64,000 bases of DNA, taken from the NCBI GenBank assembly GCA_037179385.1, contig CM074179.1, forward strand, positions 38,057,224-38,121,223, read 5' to 3'. The notes beneath the pieces are model-generated. The model searched no databases, was not told the origin of the DNA, and saw only the letters and a program-made list of their open reading frames with translations. Of this stretch, positions 51,101-60,626 are shown in pieces. Each line of letters starts with the position of its first letter. The stretch's first letter is position 1. Origin of the DNA: Holothuria scabra. Lineage: Eukaryota; Echinodermata; Holothuroidea; Aspidochirotida; Holothuriidae. Made by a program: the position numbers and the translations under genes.

Positions 51101-54100
51101 CGTTAGATGGAGTTTTACGGCCCAATTTCCAACCAATTGGTTCAAGTCGAGCAGGCCACCACGTTTCTCCAGTTGTGGCCCACTGGCTGTTTCTCCAATT
51201 CCATAGTTTTAAAGGGGAAATGCAAACACCCAAACCTGAAGTAGTGCAGTGGGGTATTTTGTTTCATCAGTCATGTGACAATATTTTGGTTTTCAGAAAT
51301 GTAGAAATTACTTAGATTAACTCATTCGTTTACATTGAATATGCAATAATGAAGTCCGAACATATTATGAAAGATACTTGTGGCCCACTGGCTGTTTCTC
51401 CAATTCCATAGTTTTAAAGGGGAAATGCAAACACCCAAATTTGAAGTAGTGCAGTGGGGTATTTTGTTTCATGAGTCATGTGACAATATTTTAGTTTTCA
51501 GAAATGTAGAAATTACTTAGATTAACTCATTCGTTTACATTGAATATGCAATAATGAAGTCCGAACATATTATGAAAGATACTTTGCAGATAAATACGAA
51601 GAAAATTGTGGCTTGGGCCACTTCCTATGCCATTCAAAACACGAGTGCCTCTGTTGAAAGCTAACGACATTTCGTCAGACAGAAACAAACCCATCATCAC
51701 AGTTACAGATGATTCAAAGGTCAAGAGCAGTACCCCAATTTTATTTTGAAACAACAGCTAAATATCACAACTTTCTTCTTATTTCTCTTCAAAGTATCTT
51801 TCATCATATTTTAAAACTTTAACATGTTGCATGTTCAGTATAAGCTAAACAGTTATTTCTAGTAAATTTAACATTGGAAAAGAAAAAATTGTTGTCACAT
51901 GACTCTCAACAGCTAATCATGAAACAGGGCAGTCTACCTCACTTCTCCAGGTTGGAGTGACTGCTCTTGCCCTTTAAAGCAATCTATAAATCAGTTACGT
52001 CGATAAAATACCTTAAAATATCAGTTACTGTATCTCTTATTTGTATAATTTGCTCTACCTCGAGCTCCCATAATGATGTACCACGAAAGCAATATCAAGT
52101 CCAAGCCCAAAGGGGTCAGCATAATGAAAAATGGTTGACTATAACACTTCGAAATCGCATACCTAGACCTACGGTATGTATTGAAACGTGTACTATAATG
52201 GTAGTCTTTACATACCCGAAGAATTCTGTTTTCGTCTAAAACGTAGCAGCCACATTCCGATGGAGAAACACATTATTCTTCTTTCATTATAAATCCTCCC
52301 TGGCATACACACGCCTCTTCGTTGTCATCGCATCCAGTTGGACAACCTGAAGTTCCTGTTGGATCATCACAGGTACCCACACATGTACAATTTCCGTAGA
52401 CCATGTTTTGTGGACAATGGGTGTAATCTGCAAGAAGAGTTAGGTTATTCGTTCATGTCAAAGACTATTTGAATGTCATATGACATTAATCATGTGAAAA
52501 ACCCATCCAGCCTTGCCAAAGTCATGGAATTCTCGTCGTGCTGGACTTTTTTCAGTCTTGGCCGTCGGTAAATCCGAGCAGCGTCACACATACGTCTTTG
52601 AACAAAGTAAATCCGACGTTTTGGGTAAAAGCTCGGGTTTAAGCTCAGATAACGTGTAAGTGATCATGAAAATTTTTGTGGACAAACGTAGGCTAGGTTT
52701 TGCTTTGAGAGAGTGTAAGTATTTTTCCGGCAGGTGGTCATGATAGGGTAAAAAGTCACGAACGGAAGCATATTGGAGTAAAACTCTTTTAAATAGCTGT
52801 TAACGTGACAGGAATGTATTAGCGAGCCTATACGGAGAATCACGTCACCATGCAATTCATATGAAGTACCGAGTCACGCTTGAAGGCAGGCATTAGTCAT
52901 CCCATACTATATTTCACATGTAGGCTACAGAAATTCTTAATTGGAACGATTTTTTGGATTTACGTTTAATTCAAAAACTGTAGAGTAATCCACATCATAC
53001 AGCATACACTGATAGTTCTGATTAGACTTACAAGTCTTGAATGCTTACTAGGGTATGCCCGCAATATTAACGAACTAGCCTGGGATTGCTCATGGATAAA
53101 AATGAGTTTTTGAAAGCCGCGGGAGAAGCTAGAAGTAGCTTAAATAAGTTGAGAGAATTGTTACTGTCCAGGGGGATGGGAAATCTCCTTAAAATTATCG
53201 CATTACAAGAAAATATGGACCAATCAAATATATTCTGTTCAGTCCTCGATATCCCGCAGATCAAAACTCACCTTGAAAATATTTTTTCCATTGTTACATC
53301 TCACAGTATAGTTTACGTTATACAAACGAAAGGCATGCCACAGAATGCTTTGCATGAATTAAACAATTTTAAACAGATGACTTCACAAAAGTCAGTTGTT
53401 GATACCGATATTAAGGTAAAAATACCAATATTGTAGGGAAGGTAAATAAAACCTTTCATTTTAGTATTATTACGGGAACAGTGAATACAGATGACTATTT
53501 TCAAAACTGTAGGCCTACCTGCATCTCCGGTGAAGTTTCCTCCTTCAAATAAAGCAAAACTTCCATATCCGTCGCTAATTCTGAACCTGTTATATTCGAT
53601 GTGGAAGGAACTGTCATCGGTGAGAGACACATCAATTCGCAGTTCGTAAACATTTTGATTGCTTAAAAAAGAAAGTCGTTCGTTCCCAAGCCAAAATTCA
53701 CTAGAGAGAAACCCGAAACCGTTCTTGTACTCTTCCCAGTTTCTTTGAAAACCTACAGAACCATCAAGGCGACGCTGGATAACCTGCAGTGATATGCAAT
53801 GGACAGAATTAAAATTTGGTTGTGGATTTTTTCCGTTAATGACTTTTTGTGGATTTCATCAATTTAATAGACAGAGAAAGTCTGCGACTGATAGCAAGTT
53901 ACATTTAACACTGTTGTCATGTAACCTACAATTTGAAATAAAATATGGAGTTCGGTCGTACAGTATGTCACGTCAAATGAAGAACTGTTGGGGCGATGCG
54001 CACTGTTTAAAAAGAAAATTCCTAACTGGCTAACGATAGACATAACACCTAACCTTAACAAAGAATACAACCAATACAACACAACTGCAACAGTCAATAA

Positions 54101-57100
54101 AGGCAAGAAAAACATTATTAAACAGTGGGCATCTACCCGAACTGTTTCTTAGTTCCAAATAGTTTTCCAAAAGGTTTTAAAACTCATCCAGTAATAAATG
54201 TTCGTTGAAGAGTGTCTTTATTACAATTTAGTTATAAAAAAAGGCTGGTCCTTACCGTCCAACCACCAGAATCGACATCGTTCTTGCAATAAACTTCAAA
54301 GGGTTTCGGATATCCATCCGGTTTAATGAGACAGACTCCACTAGATATAGATGATGAGCATTGATCACGAACCTCTTGGCAATCTCTGGGATATTCAGGT
54401 GTTTGATAAAAGAAGTAAGAACCTTTGCGGAAAAAGTAAGTTGAAATTTAAGTACTGTTCCCGAAAGTTGTATTTGAAAAAAAAAAATTCTACCGTGGCT
54501 GCGAAATTAAAGTGGCTTAATTTATTCCTCTCGCCCGGTAGAACTTTCAAAAGCAGTGTACTTTATAATCCGGTTTGCTGATATTTCATACCGAACTGAG
54601 TTGCCTAAATTTTGTTTAGATTCTAACTAGTAAACAAGACATCATTTCTATTTCGTTGTTTGACTGCAAAAATCTCCCGCACACCATTTCGGTACCAATA
54701 GATCGCGTTTGGGCCAGTCAGAATCTAGTCACTGAACCATCTGATGCGCACTGTTTAACAAAGACTTTATTGTCAAACAGTGCGCATCTCTACCACTAAT
54801 TAGAACATCTCTCCTTTCAATACGCAATAGGAGCAAACGAAAGTGGATAAGGGTACGTATTAGAAAGGGAGTATTCGATAATTTAACACTCCAAGCCTTT
54901 GTAAACCACAAACTGGTCACTGGTAGTCTTTGGTTAATATTGCAGAAATAAGATTCGAAATGTGTCGCTACGTCAGAATAGAACCTCAATCCCGAGGAAA
55001 AAGCAGCTCTAACCATTAACTTATGCAGTCTAAAATTCTTTCAGTCGAATAAAAAAAAAAAAAACTGATCTAAAAGTGCAGGTATCGGAATTTTGTAAAG
55101 TCTTTGACTAGATTCTGCTAATAAATGGAACGGATGGCTTCATCGGATGGTTTCATTTTTTGAACCATTTCTAGTCAATTTTGATACAAATCTTTTCAAA
55201 TATTTGTCAAGATTCCGGTTCGTGCCCCCAATTGATTGGATATTTTTTGAGTAAGGGAGACTAACACTAAGTAACCTTTCAATATTCACAATACACTTGT
55301 ATTAGGTGTTTCTGCACAAAACCAATGGACATTTGTTTGGAACGCTGTAATTACAATTTCAAAGTCATTATGATTTTATACCCGTTAGAAATATCAATTG
55401 ATGCAATACGTCCCCTGTAATTTTTACCTTGTCTGTAATCGTCAGTCTCGCCTCCCGAATTGTCTCGTCTGGTCTGTAAATAGCAAAATAGAAAATAGCC
55501 ATAGTGAAGAAAATATTCCTAAAGGTTACCTGTCGTCTCGCGAAAATGCAATAAAAATTACGCCGGATTCTGGATGGCATCACAAATTACCCTTGTCTTA
55601 ACTTCGATTGCGAACTGATGCAATGCACCGTGACGGTCGATAATGCGAACGTTTTCGATCCTCTATCGATAATGTGACTTCGTCGATAGTGTATGGAATC
55701 GGTTGTAAAAACTAACTAACAAAGCTGTCACCACAATTGTTTAAGATATATAAATTTATGAAGAATTAACTAAGCAACTACAATTTTGTCTTTCCGTAGA
55801 AATGCAAATTTCTTAAAGACTATACAGCCCGTGTCTTTTACCGTGACATTCAGTGCAGCTCACTGATTATGGTACCATTATAACTTTTTCTTTACTAATA
55901 GACAGACCAATTGACTAAAAGTGAGTTATTGCGTTTGTTTTACTAGGAAATCCTTTTAAGACCAATATTTATCGGCAAAGAGTAATTTATAATTAAAATT
56001 AAGGCAGTACGGTAGACTTCCTTTCAATATAGAAGTTTGGTCAGATAGAAATTTCGTTGTTTGTTGCTAAAGAATGATTTTTTTACCCACAAAAGATGCA
56101 TACTCCATAACTCTTCTTAATCATAATTTTTTGAGGCAATGCAGCTATGTCTAGGGTGTACTGTTGACACCGAATGTTTTGATAATGACTGGAGCTCTTA
56201 CATTTAATGCAATATTGGATCATTTAAACTCAATATTTCCCTCTAAAAAGTCTCATATTCAATAAGATTTAGGGTAAAATAGCTTCAAGATGCAAACTTA
56301 AAGAAGAATATTTTTATGTGTGCTACTGACAGTTTAGTTTGAAAGGTTTTTTTTAGTTTGTTAATGCTTTAAATACCATTTATACGCCGATATCACTTAG
56401 TTATGTGACTCTTGTTTTCTTCTTCGTGTATCTATATACGTACGTGTGCCATAACAACTTGATAATTGTATCGCTAACTATTTCTTCGATACCGATGATT
56501 CTAAAACTTAATTCTATGTAACTATGTTCCTTTCGTGAATTCTACTGTTGAAAGTTTTGCGTTTAATCTGTATTTTCTTCAAATTCACAGTTGAACATGA
56601 AGAAAACATTTCTGTAAGACTATGCAAGACTACTTTGGTAAGGGATATATATGAGTAAAATTTGAAGGTTACTTATCCGTTTTGGCCCTCTACAGGCGAG
56701 GGAAGGACAATTAACTGGGTAAGACTTGCAACGTATATATAACTAATTGAACGACGTCTTAACCTACTCACATATAACGTGTTTTGGTCGGTGGGTCGTA
56801 AAACCAACAGCTTAGTAGCTCATACACTTAAATACCAGTTCGACTGTTCGAGAGATGAATTGCTTTCGGGGAAAACGATTTTTGTTCACCCTATCAGGGA
56901 AGTCCTGCCATGGGTGGCGCCTTTTTCAAATTTCTGTCATGATGCTTTGCGATCCTACTGCGCAAGTTCAAAGAGGTGAACATTCAAAACACCTAGAGTT
57001 TGTATCCATAGTAGGAAAGAGACATTTTGGCCTATTTAGAAGCTGTGTTGCTAGAAGAATGAAAAAGCCGGACCATGTTTGGTATTTCATGCACCGCCTA

Positions 57101-60100
57101 TTTTTGAAATATCGAGCACTTTTGCCACTTTCTGTGTCCTAAGCTTAAACCTTAGACTGAGTGAATGTAGCCACAAGATTTGAGCATTGTTTGTAAGGAA
57201 TGGAGTGCAAATGATCTTTGCCTGCTCGTGTGTTCGTACATTCTGTTGAAAGTTCCTTGTGATTTCGGTCTGTGGTGGTGAACAATTACATTGTTTTTAA
57301 ATACCAGGGCACATTTGGATCACGAAATGACGACTGTGAAGAGGTAGACAGTAAGACTTAATGATCATAGATATCCATGCTGAAAAGTTTCCCCCGAACG
57401 GGTGGATTTTCATTTTCCACCGAAAGTGGTTATTTCCCGAACTGAGTAATCTGAAAAGCTGACGCATATTTCTTTTTACGTTTCGTGTAATTCACCCCAG
57501 AGACACTTAGTTACAATTCTAAAACATTAGGCTTAACCGAGTCGGCCCTTGGCATAAAATAAATCTTTCGAACTGGACACATTTGCTCCACATATGCGGC
57601 AAAAATCAACTTTGACAACCTGTATGTCTTGCTTGCGGATAATTGTCTTATAAATGAAATTAAAAGTTCGATTCAAATTTATGTTTGGCTCGACAATTTC
57701 CACACAATTTCCAAAGTACACACGCAACCGTTATAAACCGAGAAACAAAAAAGTCATAACCTAACTTTTTACGTGACTATTTGATGTAAACCTTGCCTCA
57801 TTATCATATTTATTAAAAGCATTGGTATGTGGTAGAACTCATTAAAAGATCTCTTTAAGATTTTAATATCAAGTCCATATTTTTTTAAATCTTTGAGTCA
57901 ACTGAAAGATTTTGCTAAGAATTTTCACGGCGCCATATAACCAATCTCCTTTATGAATTAACACAATGCTGTCCTTATACCCAATTTGTTTAATTAAGAG
58001 TACTAGTAGCTGTGAAATTCCTCTACTGGTTCTCTCGAGTCCTTTTAAATACTTATTTGAACAGACTTCAATTTTGGTCAGAACGCAGGCATAATTCTCC
58101 GTGTGTAATCCTTATTCATTTAGGAAAGACGTATTATGTTCTAAGAAGTAAAGTCCTATTTCGGGACCGATCATTCCAACACTGTTCCAGTCTTTTAAGG
58201 CAAACCGTCGCTACATATTCGTTCTGGAAAAATTATTGTTTTTTTTTTTTTTTTTTGACTTTGTAAAGATAAATGTTTACATTATATTATTTTTGCCATT
58301 AGTATATCAAAATACTTTATATGATGGTGTGTTTCTGAAAGCAGTTCAAAGAGTCACTCTTGGCCAGACAAATCTACTCAAATAATAATTTTTTTCAATG
58401 AGTCATATAGGTAAAAATGTAAAGAAATTCTTTGAATTCCTTTGAAAGAAGAAATATTCCACTATTTTATGAAATCGACCAACATTCTGTGTAGTCTTGT
58501 TGGTCCGTTATTCACTCTAAAATCAAAAGAGTTCAACTTAGTCACTCTTTGATCGAGTGAAAAGTGCAAACTCACTCCATTAGAGTGATAATTCAGTCCA
58601 AGAGGAGTGAAGTTTCCTCCAAAAAGAGTGAAGTTCACTCCAAAAAGAGTGAAATTCCCTTAAAACGACCGAAGTTTCACGCTTGATGGAGTGCCCACAG
58701 TGATCGCTCTTAAAAAAAAAGACCGATCATTGAAGGCACTCGTGGAAGAGTGAATTTTCCCTCTTCCTCTAGTGAATTTTACTCTTTTTTGAGGGAACTT
58801 CACTCTTTTTGGAGGGAACTTCACTCCACTTGGAGTGAATTATCACTCTAATGGAGTGAATTTACACTTTTAACTCGATCAAAGAGTGACTAAGTTCACT
58901 CTTTTGATTTTAGAGTGTTCATTTTTCCTTATAAAATGTTCACAAAAAGCAGAAAGATGGCGTTGGTGGCGCCAGGGACGTACAAAGGAATTGTAAGGTG
59001 GGAGTAGTGTGTAAAATCCCCACATTGTTATCATGGGAAAGTGCGAAAAATATAAGGGTTTTAGAGAGGTTTGAAATGGAAATCGGTGCCCTCTATATTT
59101 CCCAATATGTAAATCGGCACCTTGAAAGGTAGATGGAGTGGATGGTGTGATTGTTGGCTGTTGGACCACTTTTTGCCCTTTGAAAAGAGTTGGGCTGCAA
59201 AATGGTGTTACATTTGAAGCGTACTTTACCTGGCATTACAGCCAATATTGGACGCGACTGTTTGGCGGTCGGGCTCACTCAAATTGTCTCGGGTGATTTC
59301 TCTGAACTGACGTTGGTTAATCAAATCTTAAACTAAATGAGGTGAATATTAATGTAGGGAAGTGACATGCTGGGCGAGGAAATGAAAGCAACTAACAGCT
59401 TAGGTATATTTTTCAAGAGGGAATGTTTCTAAAGCTTATCAGAAACGGATTAGAAAAATTTAATTCCAAAGGAAGTTATCTTATATTTCATTAAAAGTAG
59501 AGTGATATGATGTATAGATAAATTATGTATTGTATTTAAGACCACAAATAAAAGACACAAGAATGAGTCCGTCTTTATGTTCTATAACACCATGAATTCA
59601 GGTGCTGAGAGTGTTGAAATTTGTTTGAATTAAATACAAATAATCTACCGAATAACGAAAAGTCTGCCGAAGTTGTCAGTGTTAATTTATCTAACTTATT
59701 CTTGCACATTTTATCATGATGAGGGGAATCTGTAGTTATATAAGTTGTAAAAGAAAAGTATTCGGGATTGATCTTAATGATATAACTGGAGTAAAATTAA
59801 TTAAAACGATGTTGTAATATTCTGATAATAAAATTTTGTTACGATCATACTATGAGGAATTATTTTCCAATTGAAAAGAGAGAAAAATCCTTTTATTTTT
59901 TTTTTAAGCAGAACATCAGTTGTCAGTTTCTGCAGTAACTGATATTGTGTTTTGCATTAAAGTTTTAACTGTGCTTTACTATGGAAGTACTTTATAACGG
60001 CGAACGAATCTTATTATCGTTACGTGCCACGAAGGAGGTAGCCTAAGTTATAGGCTAGTTAGCATTATATTTAACACTTTAATCGCGTTTAAATATTCCG

Positions 60101-60325
60101 TGGACAGACAGAAGGTTGAGAGAAAATTTGAAAAAATGATTTTTTGCTCTCTAAAATGATAAGATATATTCAGCTAGATCATAGAAAAGAACCAAACTAC
60201 ACAACTAGTGATGTGTCATATTATATGAAAAGTCAACTTACCGTTTGTGCAGTGGAAAGTCCAATATAATAAACACACATACTGATAAGTAAGAAAACCT
60301 TTTTAAGACGGAACACGAAGCCCAT
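33101..60325 (-). CDS. Multi-exon secreted fibrinogen-domain/TIL/EGF gene (lesioned)
   Basis: Eight exons on the minus strand make one phase-consistent chain: 60325-60242, 55473-55428, 54422-54256, 53783-53519, 52427-52216, 50913-50628, 35278-35014 and 33162-33101. The predicted product is secreted. It has a signal peptide, a polar linker, a half fibrinogen C domain, a TIL domain, a TIL-tail/EGF module and a second fibrinogen domain. Fibrinogen-related proteins are typically extracellular lectin-like recognition factors, and TIL modules occur in protease inhibitors and in VWF/zonadhesin-type proteins. A role in innate recognition or adhesion is inference. The first six exons lie within 10 kb. 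The 15.3-kb intron before exon 7 is filled with transposons, so linking exons 7-8 to the rest is less certain. Lesions are an in-frame stop in exon 5, two single-base losses in exon 6 and a mutated acceptor at exon 8. The last fibrinogen exon (WW motif and final cysteines) was not found. It may be a pseudogene or an allele with assembly errors. Confidence 0.75.
33449..33718. mobile_element. CACTCTAAA-type MITE, degraded left end
   Basis: The right end reads TTTTTAGAGTG before TT. The left arm retains AAAAGAGTGAACTTAG but lacks the terminal CACTCT. Interior words TGCAGGGATCAC and TCTATCAAG/CCATCAAGG are shared with the copy at 14282. Confidence 0.6.
34453..34667. mobile_element. MITE with CACTCTAAAAAAAT end
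   Basis: TA flanks a left CACTCTAAA end; the right end is TTAAAGTC before TA. Imperfect arms share TTTGACAAG and CGAATCTAGTC words. The core matches blocks at 13035 and about 55050. Confidence 0.6.
35014..35278 (-). CDS. Exon 7: fibrinogen C second exon, intact
   Basis: This 265-nt exon follows a TTTTTAATATAG acceptor and ends at a GTAAGT donor, phase 0 in and phase 1 out. It encodes VFQRRNRGATGFYRNW, SYKNGLGEIDDEFWLGNDKL, TYELRVDF, AKYSSFRI, KYRVT and SGYSGNG. This is a closer match to ordinary fibrinogen-related proteins than exon 4, including the LGNDKLH and AKYSSF segments. It would continue exon 6 (GGGWT) across a 15.3-kb intron. No first fibrinogen exon lies closer, so it belongs either to the same gene or to an orphan fragment. 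Confidence 0.85.
37418..37613. mobile_element. MITE with ACAATCTTGGACAA ends, copy 1
   Basis: The terminal inverted repeats are ACAATCTTGGACAA/TTGTCCAAGATTGT. A second copy, same orientation and about 80% alike by eye, lies at 38538-38774. Both carry TTTTAGTTGAAGTAGG and GGGTGTCCCAACAA. The TSD is unclear. Confidence 0.65.
38538..38774. mobile_element. MITE with ACAATCTTGGAC ends, copy 2
   Basis: Second member of the pair starting at 37418, about 40 bases longer because a GCCTGAAGTAGCCTAACATG-like segment is repeated internally. Confidence 0.65.
39790..39960. repeat. Array of imperfect TGTCC palindromes
   Basis: Units near 39800, 39834, 39885 and 39945 carry AAAATGTGTCCGG followed by GGACA, each an imperfect palindrome spaced by 34-60 bases. 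A related, weaker array is at about 49815-49935. Spacers are short and irregular, unlike CRISPR. Confidence 0.55.
41181..42808 (+). mobile_element. hAT-like element, copy A, 1.63 kb
   Basis: It starts CAGAGGCGGAGCT and ends AGCTCCGCCACTG. Perfect 8-bp target duplications GACACAAT sit at 41173-41180 and 42809-42816. The 8-bp duplication and CAGNGG-type ends are diagnostic of hAT. No transposase was recognised; short frames inside are not genes. It aligns inverted with copy B at 48106-49696 along most of its length. Confidence 0.9.
43690..44040. repeat. GC-richer block with conserved-looking TGTCGTAAGAGGCGACTAA
   Basis: A 153-codon minus frame spans 44036-43575, but it has no recognised domain and low-complexity GGGT words on both sides. 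The core phrase TGTCGTAAGAGGCGACTAA looks like a word widely dispersed in invertebrate short interspersed elements. I cannot name the family with confidence. Confidence 0.35.
47099..47282. repeat. Imperfect minisatellite with inverted ends
   Basis: About ten degenerate units of GTCTCATTAGTCCCC are followed by the complement (GAGACGGGGGACTATTGAGAC). The outer ends TCTATAGTCCCC and GGGGTCTATAGA are inverted, so the block can fold as a long hairpin. Confidence 0.65.
48106..49696 (-). mobile_element. hAT-like element, copy B, 1.59 kb, inverted
   Basis: It starts CAGTGGCGGAGCT and ends AGCTCCGCCACTG, with perfect 8-bp target duplications AGTTTAGC at 48098-48105 and 49697-49704. It is the inverted relative of copy A; shared words include AAGCCGTGGCTTCGAT and GTTGGCGCGGAGC. 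The different target duplications show that the two inserted independently. Confidence 0.9.
49815..49935. repeat. Weak TGTCC-palindrome array
   Basis: Phrases AAAATGTGTCTGGGGGGGACAC, AAAATCTGTCTTCCTGGACAC and TATTGTCTGGTGGGACAC repeat at roughly 50-base spacing, related to the array at 39790. It starts about 110 bases beyond hAT copy B. Confidence 0.5.
50628..50913 (-). CDS. Exon 6: TIL tail, EGF-like module and second fibrinogen start, two frameshifts
   Basis: The exon starts after a TTTTAG acceptor and ends at GTGAGT. It spans three frames. The first opens DGETSFNPTCT. The second gives RKCSCNNGILSCENLVC, an EGF-like stretch (QCYCNEGYSGDGETC) and the fibrinogen opening RDCNDARYAG. The third gives CNMTIDGGGWT. 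Observed length is 286 nt. Adding one base at each break gives 288 nt, exactly phase 0 to phase 0, as the neighbours require. One loss is near AC-AGAAAATG and the other near TATTC-TG, both beside short homopolymers. Either the gene is decaying or the assembly has homopolymer errors. Confidence 0.78.
51093..51160 (-). repeat. SINE tail fragment
   Basis: It matches the 3' part of the SINE at 22686-22915 (GTAAAACTCCATCTAA, CCAATTGGTT) on the same strand. The tRNA-like head is absent. Confidence 0.5.
51175..51584. repeat. 205-bp tandem duplication, nearly identical
   Basis: GTGGCCCACTGGCTG starts at 51175 and again at 51380. The two 205-bp units differ at only a few bases, so the duplication is recent or a local assembly artefact. 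The duplicated unit covers the left arm of the TTAA element plus some flank. Confidence 0.85.
51213..51973. mobile_element. TTAA-flanked element with internal tandem duplication
   Basis: TTAA lies at 51209-51212 and 51974-51977. The ends begin AGGGG and AGGGC, and the first 80 or so bases of each arm align imperfectly (CAACCTG, GTTTCATGA, TCATGTGACAA). A related arm lies near 36560-36720. It sits in the intron between exons 5 and 6. Confidence 0.55.
52216..52427 (-). CDS. Exon 5: TIL cysteine-rich domain with in-frame stop
   Basis: This 212-nt exon has a CTTGCAG acceptor and a GTATGT donor, phase 1 in and phase 0 out. It encodes a trypsin-inhibitor-like (TIL) domain. Cysteine-spaced segments include CPQNMVYGNCTCVGTC, GCPTGC, ACVCQGGFIMKEE and, after a TAA codon, CVSPSECGCYV. 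TIL domains fold on five disulfides and occur in inhibitors and VWF/zonadhesin-type proteins. The TAA falls between MKEE and CVSPSEC, where the family usually has a charged residue, so it reads as a nonsense change within an otherwise well-kept exon. Both phases fit the neighbouring fibrinogen exons. Confidence 0.8.
53519..53783 (-). CDS. Exon 4: second fibrinogen exon, intact
   Basis: This 265-nt exon follows a CTGCAG acceptor and ends at a GTAGGC donor, phase 0 in and phase 1 out. It opens with VIQRRLDGSVGF, followed by NWEEYKNGFG, EFWLGNERLSFL and YELRID, all hallmarks of fibrinogen C subdomain 1. It ends at GNFTGDAG, just before the place where the calcium-binding DxDND segment would normally begin. 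The next exon in phase encodes a TIL domain instead, so this copy carries only the N-terminal half of a fibrinogen domain. Its length equals that of the exon at 35014-35278, which supports both boundary calls. Confidence 0.85.
53995..54133. mobile_element. GATGCGCAC-type MITE, 139 bp
   Basis: The ends are GATGCGCACTGTTTAA and TTAAACAGTGGGCATC. It lies in the intron between exons 3 and 4 of the fibrinogen/TIL gene. Confidence 0.7.
54256..54422 (-). CDS. Exon 3: start of first fibrinogen C domain
   Basis: This 167-nt exon starts after a CAAAG acceptor in phase 1 and ends in phase 0 at a GTAAGG donor. It encodes about 55 residues. After an aromatic stretch (SYFFYQTPEYP) comes the fibrinogen opening RDC. 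A second cysteine pair and PDGYPKPFEVYC follow, and the exon closes with SGGWT, the usual boundary of the first fibrinogen exon. An alternative acceptor at 54386 would drop the aromatic stretch but would break phase with exon 2. The exon has no lesion. Confidence 0.8.
54743..54788. mobile_element. Minimal GATGCGCAC-type MITE, 46 bp
   Basis: Perfect 14-bp arms GATGCGCACTGTTT/AAACAGTGCGCATC around an 18-base centre. This is the same family reduced almost to its termini. Confidence 0.65.
55050..55255. repeat. Third member of the CAAGATTCCGG MITE family
   Basis: It shares TTTGACTAGATTC, CCATTTCTAGTCAA and CAAGATTCCGGTTCGTGCCC with 13035-13220 and 34453-34667. It lies in the intron between exons 2 and 3. 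Confidence 0.55.
55428..55473 (-). CDS. Exon 2: 46-nt polar linker
   Basis: A 46-nt exon with a good acceptor (pyrimidine-rich, ending TTTACAG) and donor (CAAG then GTAAAA). Read from phase 0 it gives TRRDNSGGETDDYRQ and ends in phase 1. It therefore joins exon 1 (phase 0 out) to exon 3 (phase 1 in) without shifting the frame. It would be a short hydrophilic linker between the signal peptide and the first fibrinogen half-domain. Support comes from splice sites and phase only; another reading frame is also open. Confidence 0.5.
55600..58512. other. Intron 1 of the fibrinogen/TIL gene, proximal part
   Basis: AT-rich with no exon, RNA gene or named repeat that I can support. There is a T run near 58237-58257. 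Confidence 0.4.
58513..58917. mobile_element. CACTCTAAA-type MITE with long arms, 405 bp
   Basis: Arms of about 130 bases are roughly 90% alike as inverted copies, beginning CACTCTAAAATCAAAAGAGT. Each arm is itself a ladder of GAGTGAA/TTCACTC words at 15-20 base spacing. It is the best-preserved family member in the window and lies in intron 1 of the fibrinogen/TIL gene. Confidence 0.8.
60242..60325 (-). CDS. Exon 1: signal peptide of the fibrinogen/TIL gene
   Basis: The ATG at 60325 opens a 28-codon reading frame that ends at a strong GTAAGT donor at 60241. The peptide has a classic signal-peptide plan: a short basic N-region (MGFVFRLKK), a hydrophobic core (VFLLISMCVYYIGL) and a small-residue cleavage region (STAQT), with likely cleavage near residue 26. 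It ends in phase 0, matching the phase-0 start of the small exon at 55473. The exon is too short for ordinary ORF calling. A 5' UTR presumably continues upstream. Confidence 0.72.
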
Positions 60326-60617
60326 TCTGTTCGCTAATGTCCAACAAATTTATGACAAAAACCTTATGAATACAAGATCAAAAGTTTTGAGGAAAAGACT
60401 CACCATCACTACATAGTTGCTAGTTTAAATCGAGAGAATCGAGAGAAATGACGAATCGATACAAAAGTTAAATTGCCGTGTTCACTGCACTACTAACAAC
60501 CATATAGTAACGGAGATATGATTATCATAAATGTAATTTTAAGAAAATGTCGTCATATAGTAGCCGTAGAAGGAATTCGAATCACTTAGCCACCTTCTTC
60601 TCTCTGCATATTAATTA

Positions 60618-60626
60618 TTATATATA
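60618..60626 (-). promoter_or_regulatory. Possible TATA box upstream of exon 1
   Basis: On the minus strand this reads TATATATAA, about 290 bases upstream of the exon 1 ATG, a workable distance for a core promoter plus 5' UTR. In AT-rich DNA such strings occur by chance, and I see no other promoter element that decides it. Confidence 0.2.

Noticed and set aside
53086..53436. 116-codon plus-strand frame with protein-like composition
   Set aside because: It lies antisense in the intron between exons 4 and 5. I recognise no family and see no splice or promoter context. It may be a transposon fragment.
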